A stretch of 64,000 bases of DNA, taken from Roridomyces roridus (taxonomy: Eukaryota; Basidiomycota; Agaricomycetes; Agaricales; Mycenaceae). Below, piece after piece: positions 11,358 to 23,300 of this stretch (position 1 is its first letter; every line of letters starts with the position of its first letter). The notes beneath the pieces are model-generated. The model was not told the DNA's origin. It ran no database searches and was given only the letters and a program-made list of their open reading frames with translations. A program made the position numbers and the translations under genes. The DNA is taken from positions 3,472,001-3,536,000 of the forward strand of contig JARKIF010000002.1 in NCBI GenBank assembly GCA_029378245.1. The letters are read 5' to 3'.

Positions 11358-11912
11358 TAGGGCTCCGACCCGACCGTCAAAATGACGGGTCAACGAGCCG
11401 TCACGACGGGTGCCGGCCCGGCCGTACAGCCCTCTGAAGCCACAATTTTGACGGCCGGGTCCGGGTCCGGTTCCTTGGCTGACGGGGTACCCGTTCCCGG
11501 CCGTCGACGGGCCATGACGGGTGGTGACGGGTCCTCGGCTAACTAACCATGCCGAGCTGCCATCATCACTTGATGCTCCAGGGGTAGCACACATGGGTCA
11601 TCGGCAATCTTCCCCATGGCCCACTACTGTGGTTCTGGCTGGTTCTGGCTGGTTCTGGAGGCTTCCCGGGTACCAATCTGTAATTTTGACTTGCCGGCAT
11701 CACGTTGACATCAATCTGATGGTCGATTTAGCTGGAAGCACGGGCTGTCACCGCTCCGACCCGTCATGACGGCCGTGACGGGTCTGACGGGTACCACCCG
11801 GCCGTTTTGAGGTCTCACAACATGGTCTGACGGCCGGGTGGGGCCCGTCCGACCTCCCATGACGGCCGTCAGAGCGACGGCCGTCACCGTCAACGGCCGG
11901 GTCGGAGCCCTA
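11358..11912. mobile_element. hAT-type MITE with 8-bp target duplication
   Basis: The left end TAGGGCTCCGACCCG is repeated as an exact inverted copy at the right end. The match continues with one mismatch to about 20 bp. Flanks are identical 8-bp direct repeats GGTAGGGT at 11350-11357 and 11913-11920. An 8-bp duplication with TAGGG-starting ends is the signature of hAT elements. The 555-bp interior contains no transposase and is dense in short CCGTCATGACGG-like palindromes, so it must be mobilised in trans. Confidence 0.85.
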
Positions 11913-12357
11913 GGTAGGGTACAAACGAGCCAGTACACTACTTATATACCCCACAATATACTGCGGGGCAGCTGCTGTGTAAACCATCAGCTACCCACGA
12001 ATCTCCGGCATTCACAAGCGCGCCGCAGCTTGCACAAAAATCAACTTCCAACATTGTCAAATAGTGCACAGGATGAATCTGAGCACTCAGTAAGTTTGAA
12101 AATTGAACAGTCTCTTCTACAGACCTTCGATGCTCCACAACCATTGAAAACAACTTGCAACGAGGGAAATTGAACCCAAATTGAACCTCTAGCCTTTGTA
12201 CCAAATTTGTGCGCTGAAGTCAGAATAAGTAAGCAGGGCACTTTGAGGGTACTAATTGAAACTATGTAGTCTTGAAATTTACCCGCTCAGATCCCCAGAC
12301 GACTCGCCGAGTGAAATCATTATAAGTATGGATACTCACCTCCGATATGGTTCTGTT

Positions 12358-12441
12358 GCTCTCATGGTCTGGTAGAATGATACGTGCTTTGGGTGTTCGT
12401 CTGACTGCACGGGGTCCCGGGTTCAAATCCCGGTGAGGGTC
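12358..12441 (+). tRNA. tRNA-Pro(UGG) with a 12-nt intron
   Basis: The acceptor stem GCTCTCA (12358-12364) pairs with TGAGGGT (12434-12440) with two G-U pairs. The D arm is GTC...GAT. The anticodon stem CGTGC/GCACG encloses anticodon TGG at 12390-12392. A 12-nt intron (12394-12405) sits after position 37, the canonical site. The T arm is CCGGG-TTCAAAT-CCCGG. The discriminator base C is at 12441. It decodes CCA (and by wobble other CCN) proline codons. Confidence 0.85.
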
Positions 12442-12444
12442 CTC

Positions 12445-12449
12445 TTTTT
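12445..12449 (+). terminator. RNA polymerase III terminator
   Basis: A run of five T residues lies four bases after the tRNA-Pro discriminator base, as expected for Pol III termination. Confidence 0.7.
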
Positions 12450-12622
12450 GACACTATTTCTGTTCACTTCCGCAGTTCCCGGTCGTTCAGGCCACCCCTA
12501 CCCTACCTCTTGCACACCTCAATGAATTCACGTATGTATGCACAATATTGGAATTATTATACTCGAGAAACTTGTCAACATCTAATGGTACACATTTGCA
12601 AGAAAAATAGCAAGAAAGCACG

Positions 12623-14097
12623 TCAAAGGAATTGGGATTCAAGGACAGAGCCAGTGACAACAGACTTGCTGAATAAAATCTGTAGTCCGTCAACAGGCGC
12701 AGAGCTGTACATCAGTTCTGTACGTCCGCTGTCCATAAGTTTCACAGACAGGTGCGCATCTGGGGCGGTGCGCACGGCGCGCCAGTGCGCCAAGATCGTG
12801 CTCACCGCCCCAGATACTGCAGCCTGCGGGATGAATGATCCATTGAAATCTCCGATCTCCATGTCTTGAAGATGGGGCATTTTTTGTAGGAGAGGGAGGA
12901 CGCTCGCGGGTGTGACCGAGTGAATGAAGTGGAAGATTCTAAGCAACGGGGCACAGCCCGAGCGGGAGATGAACCGCGAAACTGCTCCTGGGTCGGCCGT
13001 TCCCTTTATTCCGAGGCGCTCAAGGCAAGGTGCAGACAAGAAGTCGAGCAAGTAAGAGAACGGGTCGAGAGACATATATCCTGCATCTACCACGATCTCA
13101 AGTAGACGCAGATGGGGGAGTGAGACGCAACTCCGCGCGAGCGATCTGGATTCACCAGAATGGTCGAACTCCACTCTGAGCTCCACTAAGCTTGACAGTT
13201 GCTCGAGGTTGGCCAGCGCCTCAGGGTTGGATGAATAGGTTGTGGACAGTCGAGTCAACTGGTGCCACGGAAACTCGAATGGCGAGCGACGCAGCATGCC
13301 AGAAGCATGAAAATGTGTTTGGAGGGTAGTGAGATTGGGCGCAATGGCAAATGTGTCCGAGAAGTCGCGCGCGTCCATTTGGTCATCAGCGTGGAGAAGA
13401 CTGTCAGAGTCTTCAAAGTGGAGAAATGACCACGCATGGCAGCAATGTTGGAGAGGAGTAGAGGCCAGGCAAGATAGAGATGTACATTCCCCCATCGCTC
13501 GACATGTCTTAAGGCAACGTCGAATGCACGATGTGTCTCCAGACGAGCGTCTGGAGTCAGATGGAAGCCCTCATAGAATATCTTGACATTCAAGGGCAAG
13601 ATACCCGACCGTTCAAGGAAAAGTTTCAGGATCGAAACTACTCCTTGCGCTTCCTCGTCGATAGCATCCAGATCAACGAAGATTCGAGACCACAGCGCCC
13701 GGCTTCCCAACGCCAACTCCGCCCACAGCTGGCAGACGTGTGTGAAAACCCATGGGGCTTGGCTCGTCACAGGCTCCCGCGTCTCGGATATGTCCCACCA
13801 ATGGAATGCTGCGCGAGCGGCCAGAGAAAATATCTCGACCATCAATTCATTGGGAAGGCGGCGGATAGGCGACATGATGGCCTTGTGGCTTTCGATGGAC
13901 CGCGCGAGTTCTGCAACACACTCGACAGAAATGAGATTTTGGACGGAGGTGAGGTGAGATTCCAGGTGATGGATGTGCTCTTTTGCGATCCGGGACTCGA
14001 GGTCATCGGGGGCTCCGTGACTCGAGGTTAAGAAACGAGCGATGGAAGGTGGCGTGGCGGGTGATTCAGGTAAGACGACAGAGTCTTTGATTTCCAT
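12623..14097 (-). pseudogene. F-box protein gene with a frameshift
   Basis: From the ATG at 14097 (an upstream in-frame ATG is at 14151) the frame encodes a coiled N-terminus, then HKAIMSPIRRLPNELMVEIF, the standard agaricomycete F-box-like start, followed by WVFTHVCQLWAELALGSRALW and a helical region to TLKTLTVFSTL near 13395. The expected continuation, DARDFSDTFAIAPNLTTL, lies in another frame and runs to the stop at 12623, covering the leucine-rich C-terminal part. No GT-AG intron reconciles the two frames without deleting conserved residues, so there is a 1-nt indel around 13380-13400. About 490 residues of family sequence remain. Either a recent pseudogene or a sequencing error. Confidence 0.7.
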
Positions 14098-14752
14098 CGC
14101 TGGTCTACAGGGAGGAAAGAAGAATGCTGTTCGTTCTGACTTCTCAGTCATACGTTCATGGAACTCACAAGCAATACCGACCTGGCAAAGAAAGAACAGA
14201 CGTTTGAGAGCGGAATCGGGGAGATCGATCGTGCTAAAAGAAGATCCGTCGCGTGCGCGGTAGAGATTTGAAAAGACGGAGGGCTAGACTCAAGTTAGCG
14301 CCTGCGGCCTGGTATGCCAAGCCAAGGATGCACCGACATTATCTGCCACAGACGACCAGCTGGGTCGAGTTCACCGGGGACCGAGACTCGCTACCGGGTG
14401 GTCACCAAGGATATCTGTAACGTGCGCTGTAGAAGAGAGGACTCGTGGCAAAGAGCGCGTGACTGATGAAAGACGCACGTCAGCGCCTCCGACCTGCTCG
14501 ACTCGAGTGAAAGAACCCACCAGTGACAAACTGAGAGTTTTCTGGACCGGGGTCGAGTGCGGGGAAATTCGGAGTCGAGTTTTGAGGTCAAAATTTCGGG
14601 CGTCACGCTCGGATCCACTGGTGCGTGATGAAAGTCAAGAGCAGGAAGGATTCAAACTCCGCATCATGATGACGGCAAGTACTGGCACTTTCTTCTCGCG
14701 GTCATAGCAAAACTTGGTAAGTATATCAAGCGTCTAAGGAACTACATGTGCG
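14098..14752. other. Gap: no gene recognised
   Basis: About 650 bp upstream of the frameshifted F-box gene and downstream of the next one. No conserved coding segment, RNA gene or terminal repeat was found. Confidence 0.4.
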
Positions 14753-16068
14753 TTATAGATCTCCTTTTAACAAGAACTCCCTCTCTTCTGCGCGAATCCT
14801 AGCAAACATTATGACCGAATCCTTCGCCTCTTCCCAACGTCCCTGGGAGCGACCCGGGGCTTTGATCGTCTGGAGTGAAGGAAAGATCGAAGACAACAGT
14901 CTTGCCACTTCATCGGGGTATTAATGCGAGTATCACCAAAATTCGCCGACGTAAGGGATGTCTGTCGGACACCGGGCGGCACAACGAAGCGGCTTGTCAC
15001 ACCACTAGCATCCAAATCCACCGTCAGATCTTTCAAGTGTGGGCAATTACGAGCCAAAGACACAAGGAAATCCGTCGTTGGGACGAGGACCTCGTCCTCG
15101 GAATTTTTGCCCCACTTCGCAGAGATGCGAAGTGTACTGATGTTGGGCCAAGCGAGCGACATCACGGTCCCAAATTTGTCGTCAAAAGAGACGCCATACA
15201 AGGTCGAGAAATGGAGCAGTTCGAGGTGAGAGAGGGACAACAATGGCCTGAGGTCCTCCATTGTCAACACGTACGCCACTCGGTCGGAGCCATAGTTGGT
15301 TGCGTTGAATGTGAAGGAGGTGAGGGATATATGATGTTGGAGAAGAGAAATGAAAACGGACGCCTCCAACTTGGTCGGCATATCCTGCGCTGTAGTGATA
15401 GACAGCACGCGGAGTGGAGACTCTCGGACAGCCGCCATGAAACGGGTGGCTAACGGGAGACTGGGACGAAGAGTGAAGCTGTGAATGTCGGGGAAGGAGG
15501 AGGCTGTAGCGTAATCCTCGGGGAAAGGATCCACGCTCAGCTCGTAGACCGCCAAGGACTGCAAGTGGGGAAGGCCAGCAAGGAATTGCAAGGCGGACGG
15601 ATTCAGCGCACGGACACTGAGAAATTCGAGGTCGCGCGGGGCGGAACAAATATAGGAGGATATGGCATCGGTAACTTCAGTGGGCTGAGCCGAGCGTTCA
15701 TGCCGCATATCCGGGAGAAGATCCAAATGCCTCAAGGAGGAACAGGAGGCCAGACGTGCCAAACCCGACAGTCGTTCCGCAGGACCGTTGGTTTTGACGC
15801 GGACCTTTCTAAGATTCAGGCCACAGAGTAGTCGAATGTACTGGAAGAGGGAGGAGTACATCCCGATCGGTACCCACTGGCCCACATGACCCGGACGAGC
15901 TCTTCGTCCTGGAAGCATGGCAGGACAGGCACACTGCCGCGTGCCACCGAATAGAAACGTCTGCGCCCCGCGCTCAGCCAGCGGCAAGAACGAAAAAAAG
16001 GGACGGATGGTTACAGACATGTGACCCCCGCAGTCCGCGGCAAATATGAGAAGATGAACGTACGGCAA
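14753..16068 (-). pseudogene. F-box/LRR paralogue lacking its F-box, frameshifted
   Basis: The long frame 16068-14809 is clearly homologous to the C-terminal part of the inverted F-box pair at 995-4652. Shared landmarks are LSGLARLASCSSLRHLDLL, NPSALQFLAGLPHLQSL, DLRPLLSLSHLELLHFSTL and FDDKFGTVMSLAWP. Near 14915 the family reading moves to another frame, which restores EVARLLSSIFPSL and RIRAEEREFLL and ends at a stop at 14753. No F-box exon equivalent to MHRCWQ...PEL is found within 1 kb upstream. The copy is therefore truncated at the 5' end and frameshifted at the 3' end. Confidence 0.7.
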
Positions 16069-17191
16069 TATGTGCTGCCAGCACCCGAGGTGGCAGAGGA
16101 CAAGTAGTAGTGTTCGTCTTAGACCCGAGCAGAGAGGCGTCAGCCTGCAGAATGCCAGTCAATCAAATGCGAACGACGGAAGGGAGGAGGGGAAATGGCT
16201 GTAGGATGGGAAGGACACTGCTGCACGTATCTGCGCGGCGGCTCCTGCGCAAGATACCAAGCACCGACGTCGAAGCGTCGACTGGCCGTCCATTCTGGCA
16301 CTCTCCCATCCAAGGGAAAGGAAGACAGAGGAGAGAATAAGCACTCACGTTAACGCCGTGAAATAGACACACCCTCCAGCCGGCCAGAACTGCTCTCCAA
16401 GTATCGTCTTCAACATGCAAACCTGCAGGGAGGTCGTTGAGCAAGCAGGATAGGATTGCGATGAGATGGAGGTGAAGGGGCGGGACGAGGCCATTGCTGC
16501 TCAGCAATGGACGGAGGGCAAGTCCGTGCTCCCACAGTCGGCTTGGAGAGCCATCTCCAAGCCGCGAAAGAGTGGACACAGGACGAACGAAAACGAGGAC
16601 TTACTGGATGCCCCTTTGCTCATTTGTGCCCAGCTTGCCGCCCCAAACTGTATTGTCCTCTAGACGGCTCTTGCAGAATCCAGATGTTATTCGCCTTGAG
16701 AAAAACCGGGGACGGAAGAACACACCTTGGAGATGAAAAGTGGATTCGTAGTGGGACCTTGCATTACTCATCCCGAGCTTCAAGCTTGTCCAGGAGTCTC
16801 GACGTGCTGCCTTGGGTACAGAGCTGGCCTCGTCGCAGCCGTATCGAAGAACGGGCAGCACGTCCAAGCTTCAAGAAGGCGACCTCAGGAATGCATCCCA
16901 ATGGACGACTTCAGAGGTGAGATACCGATTGTGCCGCTGCTGAGCAACCTCGAGAGAAGGCCATGGTGGTCGTAATCAAGAGATTGATCGCCTCGCACGA
17001 TCACCTCCTCGTCCCGACACCAGGCTGTGGATGCGCGCACGACATGAAGGTCAAGCCGACTTGATACGACTCTTGAAATTGAAGGCCAAATTGCACAAGA
17101 AAAAATTGTACTACACGAAGAGGCCACACTTCGCTGCAAGAAATTATCGACGATCGTCAAGCGCGCTGCCCAACCCGAGTCTTTCAAATGT
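16069..17191. other. Gap: only decayed sequence seen
   Basis: 1.1 kb between two F-box loci. Minus-strand open stretches (for example 16579-16163, with WRAVLAGWRVCLFHGV) have splice-like borders but match no family I know. They may be remains of the 5' part of the 14753-16068 paralogue or of an unrelated gene. Confidence 0.3.
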
Positions 17192-18826
17192 CTAAACCCG
17201 CCGCCATCTCGCCCGATACGTCCACCGTTCCCAAGCTTCTGTATCGTCCTCGTCAGGCTTCTCCTCTGCCATCATCTTGGCCTCGTCCCTCTCAGTGTCC
17301 TGGATGTCTGAGAGCTCCACAACGCGCCAATCGACCGCCTCACAAACTATTTCCCTGAAGTTGGGGAACAGCTCGGTGAGAAACGCGCGCACCGCCAGAT
17401 GGCTCTCGATGGGCGAACGTCCAACTCCGAGGCTGACGAGAGACGTCTGGCGAATAGACGGTCCGAAGGAAGATGGGATGGCAGAGGCGTCAAACTCGAT
17501 GGCGAGTCGGGCCAGCTTCGGGCAGTGTTCCCCAAAACTACGCAGACAGTGGAGCGTTGTCTGCAGGGGACGAGACAGCTCGTAGTGGTTCGATTTCAGG
17601 ACAAGAGTCTGAATATTCGGCCACGAACGAGCGAAATCCTCTGCCATGACGTCGTCCATGTCGAATTCGACCGGGGGCTCAATATGGAGATGGGTGAGCT
17701 GCTCGAAAGCACGGAGCGGGGCAAAGTCGCGGGCGTGCCTGTACTCCGGAGATACGGTCATCCACCTCTCTGACACGATGGCCAGCCGGCGGGGAGATAA
17801 TAGGTGCTTGCTCAGAGAGGCATATAGGTCGGCCAAGGTTTGAGGGGTGAAAACCTCGATACCGAAATGCAGACTGTGCAGTGCAGCACCGTGGGATGGT
17901 AAGATGCTCAGAAAATTGTTGGCGAATTCGGGCGACGTCCGGCATAGTTTTAAAACGCGAAGCGCGGGGAAGCCGCCAGAGTCGGCTGTTGGAGTAAACA
18001 TTGTCTTTGTTTCCCTGATTTCCAGCGCCTTGAGGGTCGAAAGTTTGGAGAGATGCTCGAACGCCTCGCGATTGATGCTCCGAACGCGGAGTTCTTCAAT
18101 CCGATTCAAACCCAATACCACGCGCGATGAATTTGGGATTATGCTATGCGGGTTGCTGCAGCACTCAAAAGAGAGTTTCCGGAGGGATCGAAGGCCTGAA
18201 TCTGACGGCAAAGGCATCGTCAGGTCGAAATTTTTGACGAGGGCCGTGTGGATGCTTGGACAAAGGAAATCGTGGACAAAGGAGTCGGGAATGGATGGGC
18301 CTGCTCTCCAGTACAACCTCGAAGTACTCGGACACAGGAAGCCGCCCGGAAACCAGCCTGCCAGTGAGGCCGTGGCGATTGCTTTGAATGCCGTTAAATG
18401 GAGGAACGGTTCTGGCCCGGACCAATCCACCGTGAGGTCTTTGATCCTGCGACTATACGACAAAGCAGCGGCCCAATCCTTCTGTTTTACGTGGGCGATA
18501 ATGTGCTGAGAAGCGAGAAGGAGATCGTTATGGGCGGAAATCATGCCAAAGACAACGCGGCTTACAATAAGCGATAATTGACCTGAGAAGAAACAGTTGT
18601 TATTGTCCTCCGGCAATCGATGTATCTTCCAAAGATGAGACGGCAACAATCTCAGCAGATTGCTGAGCGTCGTCTGCTCGCGCCACAGAACATCGAGGGC
18701 CGGCTCCCTGAAGTCACGGCAGGTCCTGGCCAAGGACGCCAACGTCTTGTTTCGTCGCGGTTGAGTGCAGGCAAATGCCTCGAAAATCAGATCGACGAGC
18801 TCTGGAATGCGGAGGGCGCGATGCAT
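17192..18826 (-). CDS. F-box/leucine-rich protein
   Basis: Preferred start is the ATG at 18826, giving MHRALRIPELVDLIFEAFA, the family N-terminus; the frame remains open to 18892. An F-box-like region covers about residues 5-50 (SLARTCRDFREPALDVLW). An 84-nt stretch, 18565-18482, has GTAAGC...AACAG borders and divides by three, so although the frame is open through it I treat it as an intron; removal joins GQLSLI to KDWAAALSYSRRI as in relatives. The spliced protein is about 516 aa. The C-terminal half is leucine-rich and ends in an acidic, basic-tailed segment. It belongs to the same subfamily as the pair at 995-4652 but is much more diverged. Confidence 0.82.
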   Translation of the reverse strand: MHRALRIPELVDLIFEAFACTQPRRNKTLASLARTCRDFREPALDVLWREQTTLSNLLRLLPSHLWKIHRLPEDNNNCFFSGQLSLIVSRVVFGMISAHNDLLLASQHIIAHVKQKDWAAALSYSRRIKDLTVDWSGPEPFLHLTAFKAIATASLAGWFPGGFLCPSTSRLYWRAGPSIPDSFVHDFLCPSIHTALVKNFDLTMPLPSDSGLRSLRKLSFECCSNPHSIIPNSSRVVLGLNRIEELRVRSINREAFEHLSKLSTLKALEIRETKTMFTPTADSGGFPALRVLKLCRTSPEFANNFLSILPSHGAALHSLHFGIEVFTPQTLADLYASLSKHLLSPRRLAIVSERWMTVSPEYRHARDFAPLRAFEQLTHLHIEPPVEFDMDDVMAEDFARSWPNIQTLVLKSNHYELSRPLQTTLHCLRSFGEHCPKLARLAIEFDASAIPSSFGPSIRQTSLVSLGVGRSPIESHLAVRAFLTELFPNFREIVCEAVDWRVVELSDIQDTERDEAKMMAEEKPDEDDTEAWERWTYRARWRRV

Positions 18827-19030
18827 TGTCGAGGGCGCTGTGCTGGCAAGAAGAGAGTGCTTCTCGTCTCGGATCACAACTCGCAAACTCAACCAAACCC
18901 AGCCCGCTGCTACAAAATTAATGTCCAGTTCGTCGATTCGGATCCTGAGTAGAGATGAAGATGCAGCTGTACATTAAAAATATAATACAAATATAATACA
19001 TTTCAGAGGTTGTTCTTTGTCAACTTCTTT

Positions 19031-20154
19031 TCAAGAATGGAAGCTGTTCTCCTCATCCCCAGCCGTATGGACATGGACCGGAGGATACGAAACAGAGACC
19101 GTATTATCCGCATGAATCGTCGTAACCGTCGCAAGTGGAGCCCGCTGAGACGACCCACCCCCGTAAAGCTTGCCGAGGTTGATATGAACGTGAATACTGG
19201 AGGCAGCACAGGTGCTGGACTCGGCCTCTGAGTCTGGGCTCTCGGAACGGACTCGCTTGGGCGCTGGCAAATCAAAGTCCTCGAATAGGCTGCAGTCCGG
19301 CGGACTTGAGAGCGTTGCATTACCCAGGGACTTAGAAAAAAAGTCAACCACAGCTAATTGGAGACGGGTCATGCGTACAATTTGTTTAGCCCAGAGGGTC
19401 GCGTGCATCAGGTCGACAGGATGGTGGTGTTCGTCCACAGGAGAAACGAAACAGAGAGCGCCCTCGTGCAGCGCACATTTCAGATGTTCCTTCAAGCGGC
19501 GATAATGGTCAGTATAGCTCAAAGGAGTGTCCCCCTCGGGGCGAGTGGAAGAAGCTCCATATTTCCGCTTTCCAGTCGCGGGGAACTGAGGGTCCTACAT
19601 CGATCATTGAAGCCCCACTAGACTCGAGAGGCAAGTCGGACGCACCACATTCTGAATCTTGCAAATCACCGTCCGCTTTCTGGCCCTCTCTGTCATCCCA
19701 ACACCAGACTCGAGGCAATGTTCCCATTCGCCGGCATTAGCCAGTGAATGAACGACGGCACGGGCACCTTCGTTATCCCACTTGTAGCCCAGATGAGCCG
19801 ACAGCGGGTCTAGTCCCATAACGCGGCAAATTTCAGCGTATCCCACAGAGTAAGGCACACCGAGGCCGAAGTTAAGGGTCTGGACTGTGCCGGTATCTTT
19901 GGCGGGGACGTCGAAGCGAAGAGTGACGCTGTCGTCGACTTGAGCGGCGTCAGCATAGTCAAGATCACAGCATAAGGCAACGAACCGGCTGGCGTGGCTG
20001 CTGAGGCAACTGCAGGTGCTTGTAGTTCATACGGAGGCGGAAGGTCGTTGGTTTGCGCAGATGCTGCAGCAAGGACAGTCCAGCCGTTAAGTTGTCGTGT
20101 GGGTTCTTGGGCCCGCTGGCGGCGTGAAGAGCGCCTCGGAAGGGTGGGTTGCAT
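19031..20154 (-). pseudogene. Unknown agaricomycete gene with one frameshift
   Basis: From the ATG at 20154 the frame reads a basic N-terminus, then SLPYAVILTMLTPLK. The continuation SVTLRFDVPAKDTGTVQTL and VPYSVGYAEICRVMGLDPL is one frame off, with the shift at about 19935. After that two introns work cleanly: 19645-19586 (60 nt), joining ICKIQNV to a segment ending TPLSYTDHYRRLKEHL, and 19378-19331 (48 nt, in frame), joining ATLWAKQI to SLGNATLSSPPDC. The C-terminus is serine-rich and disordered and ends at 19031. I recognise this as a repeated agaricomycete family of unknown function, often near mobile DNA. A single indel could also be a sequence error. Confidence 0.55.
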
Positions 20155-20350
20155 GAAAGGCGCGTTCTGAGATGAGTGTCGAGAGAAAAGAACGAGAGAA
20201 AGTCAACCAGTGAAGTCATGACACCGTGTTCAGGTTCGTTTGCGGAGCGAAAGTGGAGTAAGTGGGACGTCAATGACACAAATTCACCACATGCTATTAT
20301 TGGTCCGTTACGAACCTGAGAGATATTCTGACTAAATAAAAGCGAAGCTC

Positions 20351-23300
20351 CTAGCTCGCAGGATTATCTGGCTCTGACCAGAAATCCCCAATGTCCCCAA
20401 CACCGTTGATATACTTGGTCCAATCTTCCCAACTGAACACGCATTAACATCCTCAAGGCTGCTCAAACTAGCGGAGAGACGCACCTGTCTCCGGTCGGAG
20501 GTTCAGCCAGTGCGTTCGGTATCAGAGACACAACCTGAGCAGGACCTATCCGAGTAGTGAATAACTTGAAAGTCTTAGAGAAGTGCGCAACTTACCAAAA
20601 TTCGACTGGATCTCTGCCGGCACGTTGTCGTCCGATCCCAAATCCACTCGAAAGTCATCATGGCTCGAGTTGAAGTCGAGATTCCCTTGAACCCAATCAT
20701 CCGTACCAGTCAGCGGCTCGAATAATGGCAGTCGGCCGAGGTCCTCGGTATACATCGGGAGCGCAAAGTATGCGTCGAGGGGACCGGAAGCAACTAGTGC
20801 TTCCGTTTGACCGCCATTCCCGGCACTGGCAGTAGACCCTGTATCAGCATCGCTCGATTCTGAATCCAATCTCCGTTTCAGTGGGTTCGGTGGGGAGGAG
20901 ATGTACCCCATGTTAGTTGCGTTCATCAACTCGGTGATGATATCGCTATAAACTACTATGAGTTGAGGATACAGAAAGGGTAGACTGACTTACTGCAGGC
21001 GTCCCGCAATTGGCCATTTAATTTCGTACGTCCGGAAAATTCTGCGACACATCTCGACATCCTGCATGCACTTTTTTGGGTCCACGGCTATCCCAATCCG
21101 GCGTCCTCCCCATGCATTGAGCAACAGAACGACGCAAGAATCAAAGACGGCGTTCTGCACCCATACATTAGCCGGGAGCACCATTAAGCGAACGGGAACG
21201 TACCAATACATGCGGATTGCACAAGAACCCACGTTGCGAGGCGACATCCATGACATGGCAACATGCCCGCGCAGAGCTGGCGCATATTGCCAGAGAAGGA
21301 TAATTCTAGAGCAGATATTAGGGCAAAAGAAATGAGTTCGCCGGATGAACGCACGAAAGGAGGTTCCCCACACTGTCTGTACGCTGAGATGATGGAGATG
21401 CGGTGGATTTGGATTTGAGCTGCCACGAATTGAGCTGTAGAAGACAGATACAAATCCCGCTCACCATGGTAGTAGCACGTATAGAGGACAGCGCTCTGAG
21501 TCGCGAAGACGGGATCCTCGATGTGCGCACCCCATCTCACTGTCAACTCTGACGTGAATTTCCTTCCCTCAAGGATGGAGTGATACTCACGGTGAAGGGG
21601 AACGGAATCGATCCAGGAATTCAAGGCAGAGCTGTGGAGATATCAGTGAGCATATATGATGCGGAGAGGAGAACAACTTACTCTAAACTAGCCATCACAT
21701 CTTTGGTCCATTTTTCGCTTTTATCCTTCCGGTTCACGAGCCACTGAGCAAAATCAGAGGAAAGAAGCGTTGGAATCCGGGGTAAGTACGAACAAGAGTT
21801 TGCTGCCCGATCCCAATTATTTCGATCAACTTGAGATACGCCGTTCTGAATGCAAGGGCGGAGGGTTTATTCGCAGGCTGCTTGAACGCTAGTGCAGGGT
21901 CTTCGGGCTCCCAGTATTCGTCGTCGCATTCTTCGGGGTAATCGAGGTCGTAACTGTAACGGTTTTGAATGACAGTTGAAAGAGAAATTATTTCACCCAC
22001 TCGGAGGAATTCGTTGCCCTTGGTCGACCACAGAAGGAGCTGGTTACCGTGTCGATGGAGACGAGCAACCCTGCGCGGAAATGAGAAAGTGAAACCAACC
22101 GAGATGAATACTCACAAAACACGCGCTTCCAATGTTCGCTCTCCATCTTGTCTTGGAACCGTTTCCGGCGGTGAGCGCCCACTTCTTGCGCATACCGTAT
22201 ACCCGCCCCGGCAATTTCCCAGCATCCGATAGGTGCGGAAGAGCTTTGGAGGTAGAGAATGTACAACTAGCAAAACGTCAGACATGGCAGCATCGAGCAG
22301 AAGAAGTGGATGTACGCATAATGTCTGCGCCTCGTAGAGAGTGAAAGGATGCATCGGACTCTTGCGCAACGGATCTAACTGGCGGAAATACTCCCAGCCG
22401 GAACTCAGTTGCGTCTCTGTACCTGGGAGGATGACCCGGGGATCGTCAGAGTATTTCGCTGCCATTGCACACACGCCTAAAACGACAGAGCCGAATAGAT
22501 GGTCGATAAGGTGGAGGCCAGATGCCAGGGTTTTCTCAAAGGTAGGTCGATGGAGCAGGTTGATGATGATGTCAACTTTGGTGAAATAAAGCGAAACCAG
22601 AGCGTGAAGGAGGTCGAGGTCGGGAAAGACGAGCGGTGGACGCATGGCCACTGCCGTATGGTGCTCCTTCTCCCACTATAAAGTTAGGTGACGAGGAGGG
22701 TAGGTGCGCTAAAACACATACAGAACTGAGCCAGAACTGAGGTCGTTTCGTGGGCGGATGGACTGTTTTCTGTAAGGTACATTCCTCGGCAATGATATTG
22801 GTGACGCCTATCGCCGTGTCGAGAAGTTCAAAGTGGCTTGCCTTGCCAAAGTAGCGTTGGCTATCAGTCTCCAACCTAAACCGTTCGAATCGGTCAGTCA
22901 AGATGTAGAATTCTTCGTCGTCTTCTTTACAACGGGGAGGCGGAGGAGATGGAGGAGGCCCGGGTTCGTTCAAAATGACCTTGCTGTTCAGAGAAGCCAA
23001 CTGGTTCTCCAAGTTGCGAGCATAGCGAGCGACATCCAGAAGAACTCGGCGGAGATCGTCGTCTGGAATGTATCCCGTTGCTTCCTCGATAATGCAGGCA
23101 ACGTGGTCCGGCGCAGTTTTTCGGAAAACCGACGTCCCAAGAGGAGGGGAATCTGAAGTCTGAAACTGGTTTCAAAAGTAGCCATTTTCTCGCCGACAGG
23201 GCACACGTACCTTGAGGGCCTTTGAAGCATGTGTGCACAGCGAATTGAACGCGATACAGTTGGAGCACCGATTTCCCGGCATCTGGGCGCTGTCACCTAG

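Noticed and set aside
16163..16867. Minus-strand open frames with splice-like borders as the missing F-box exon of the 14753-16068 copy
   Set aside because: No PEL-type F-box start or LARTCR-like motif is present.
17277..18509. Plus-strand ORFs of 100-220 codons over the F-box gene at 17192-18826
   Set aside because: They are antisense shadows of a gene with clear F-box and leucine-rich features and have no motifs of their own.
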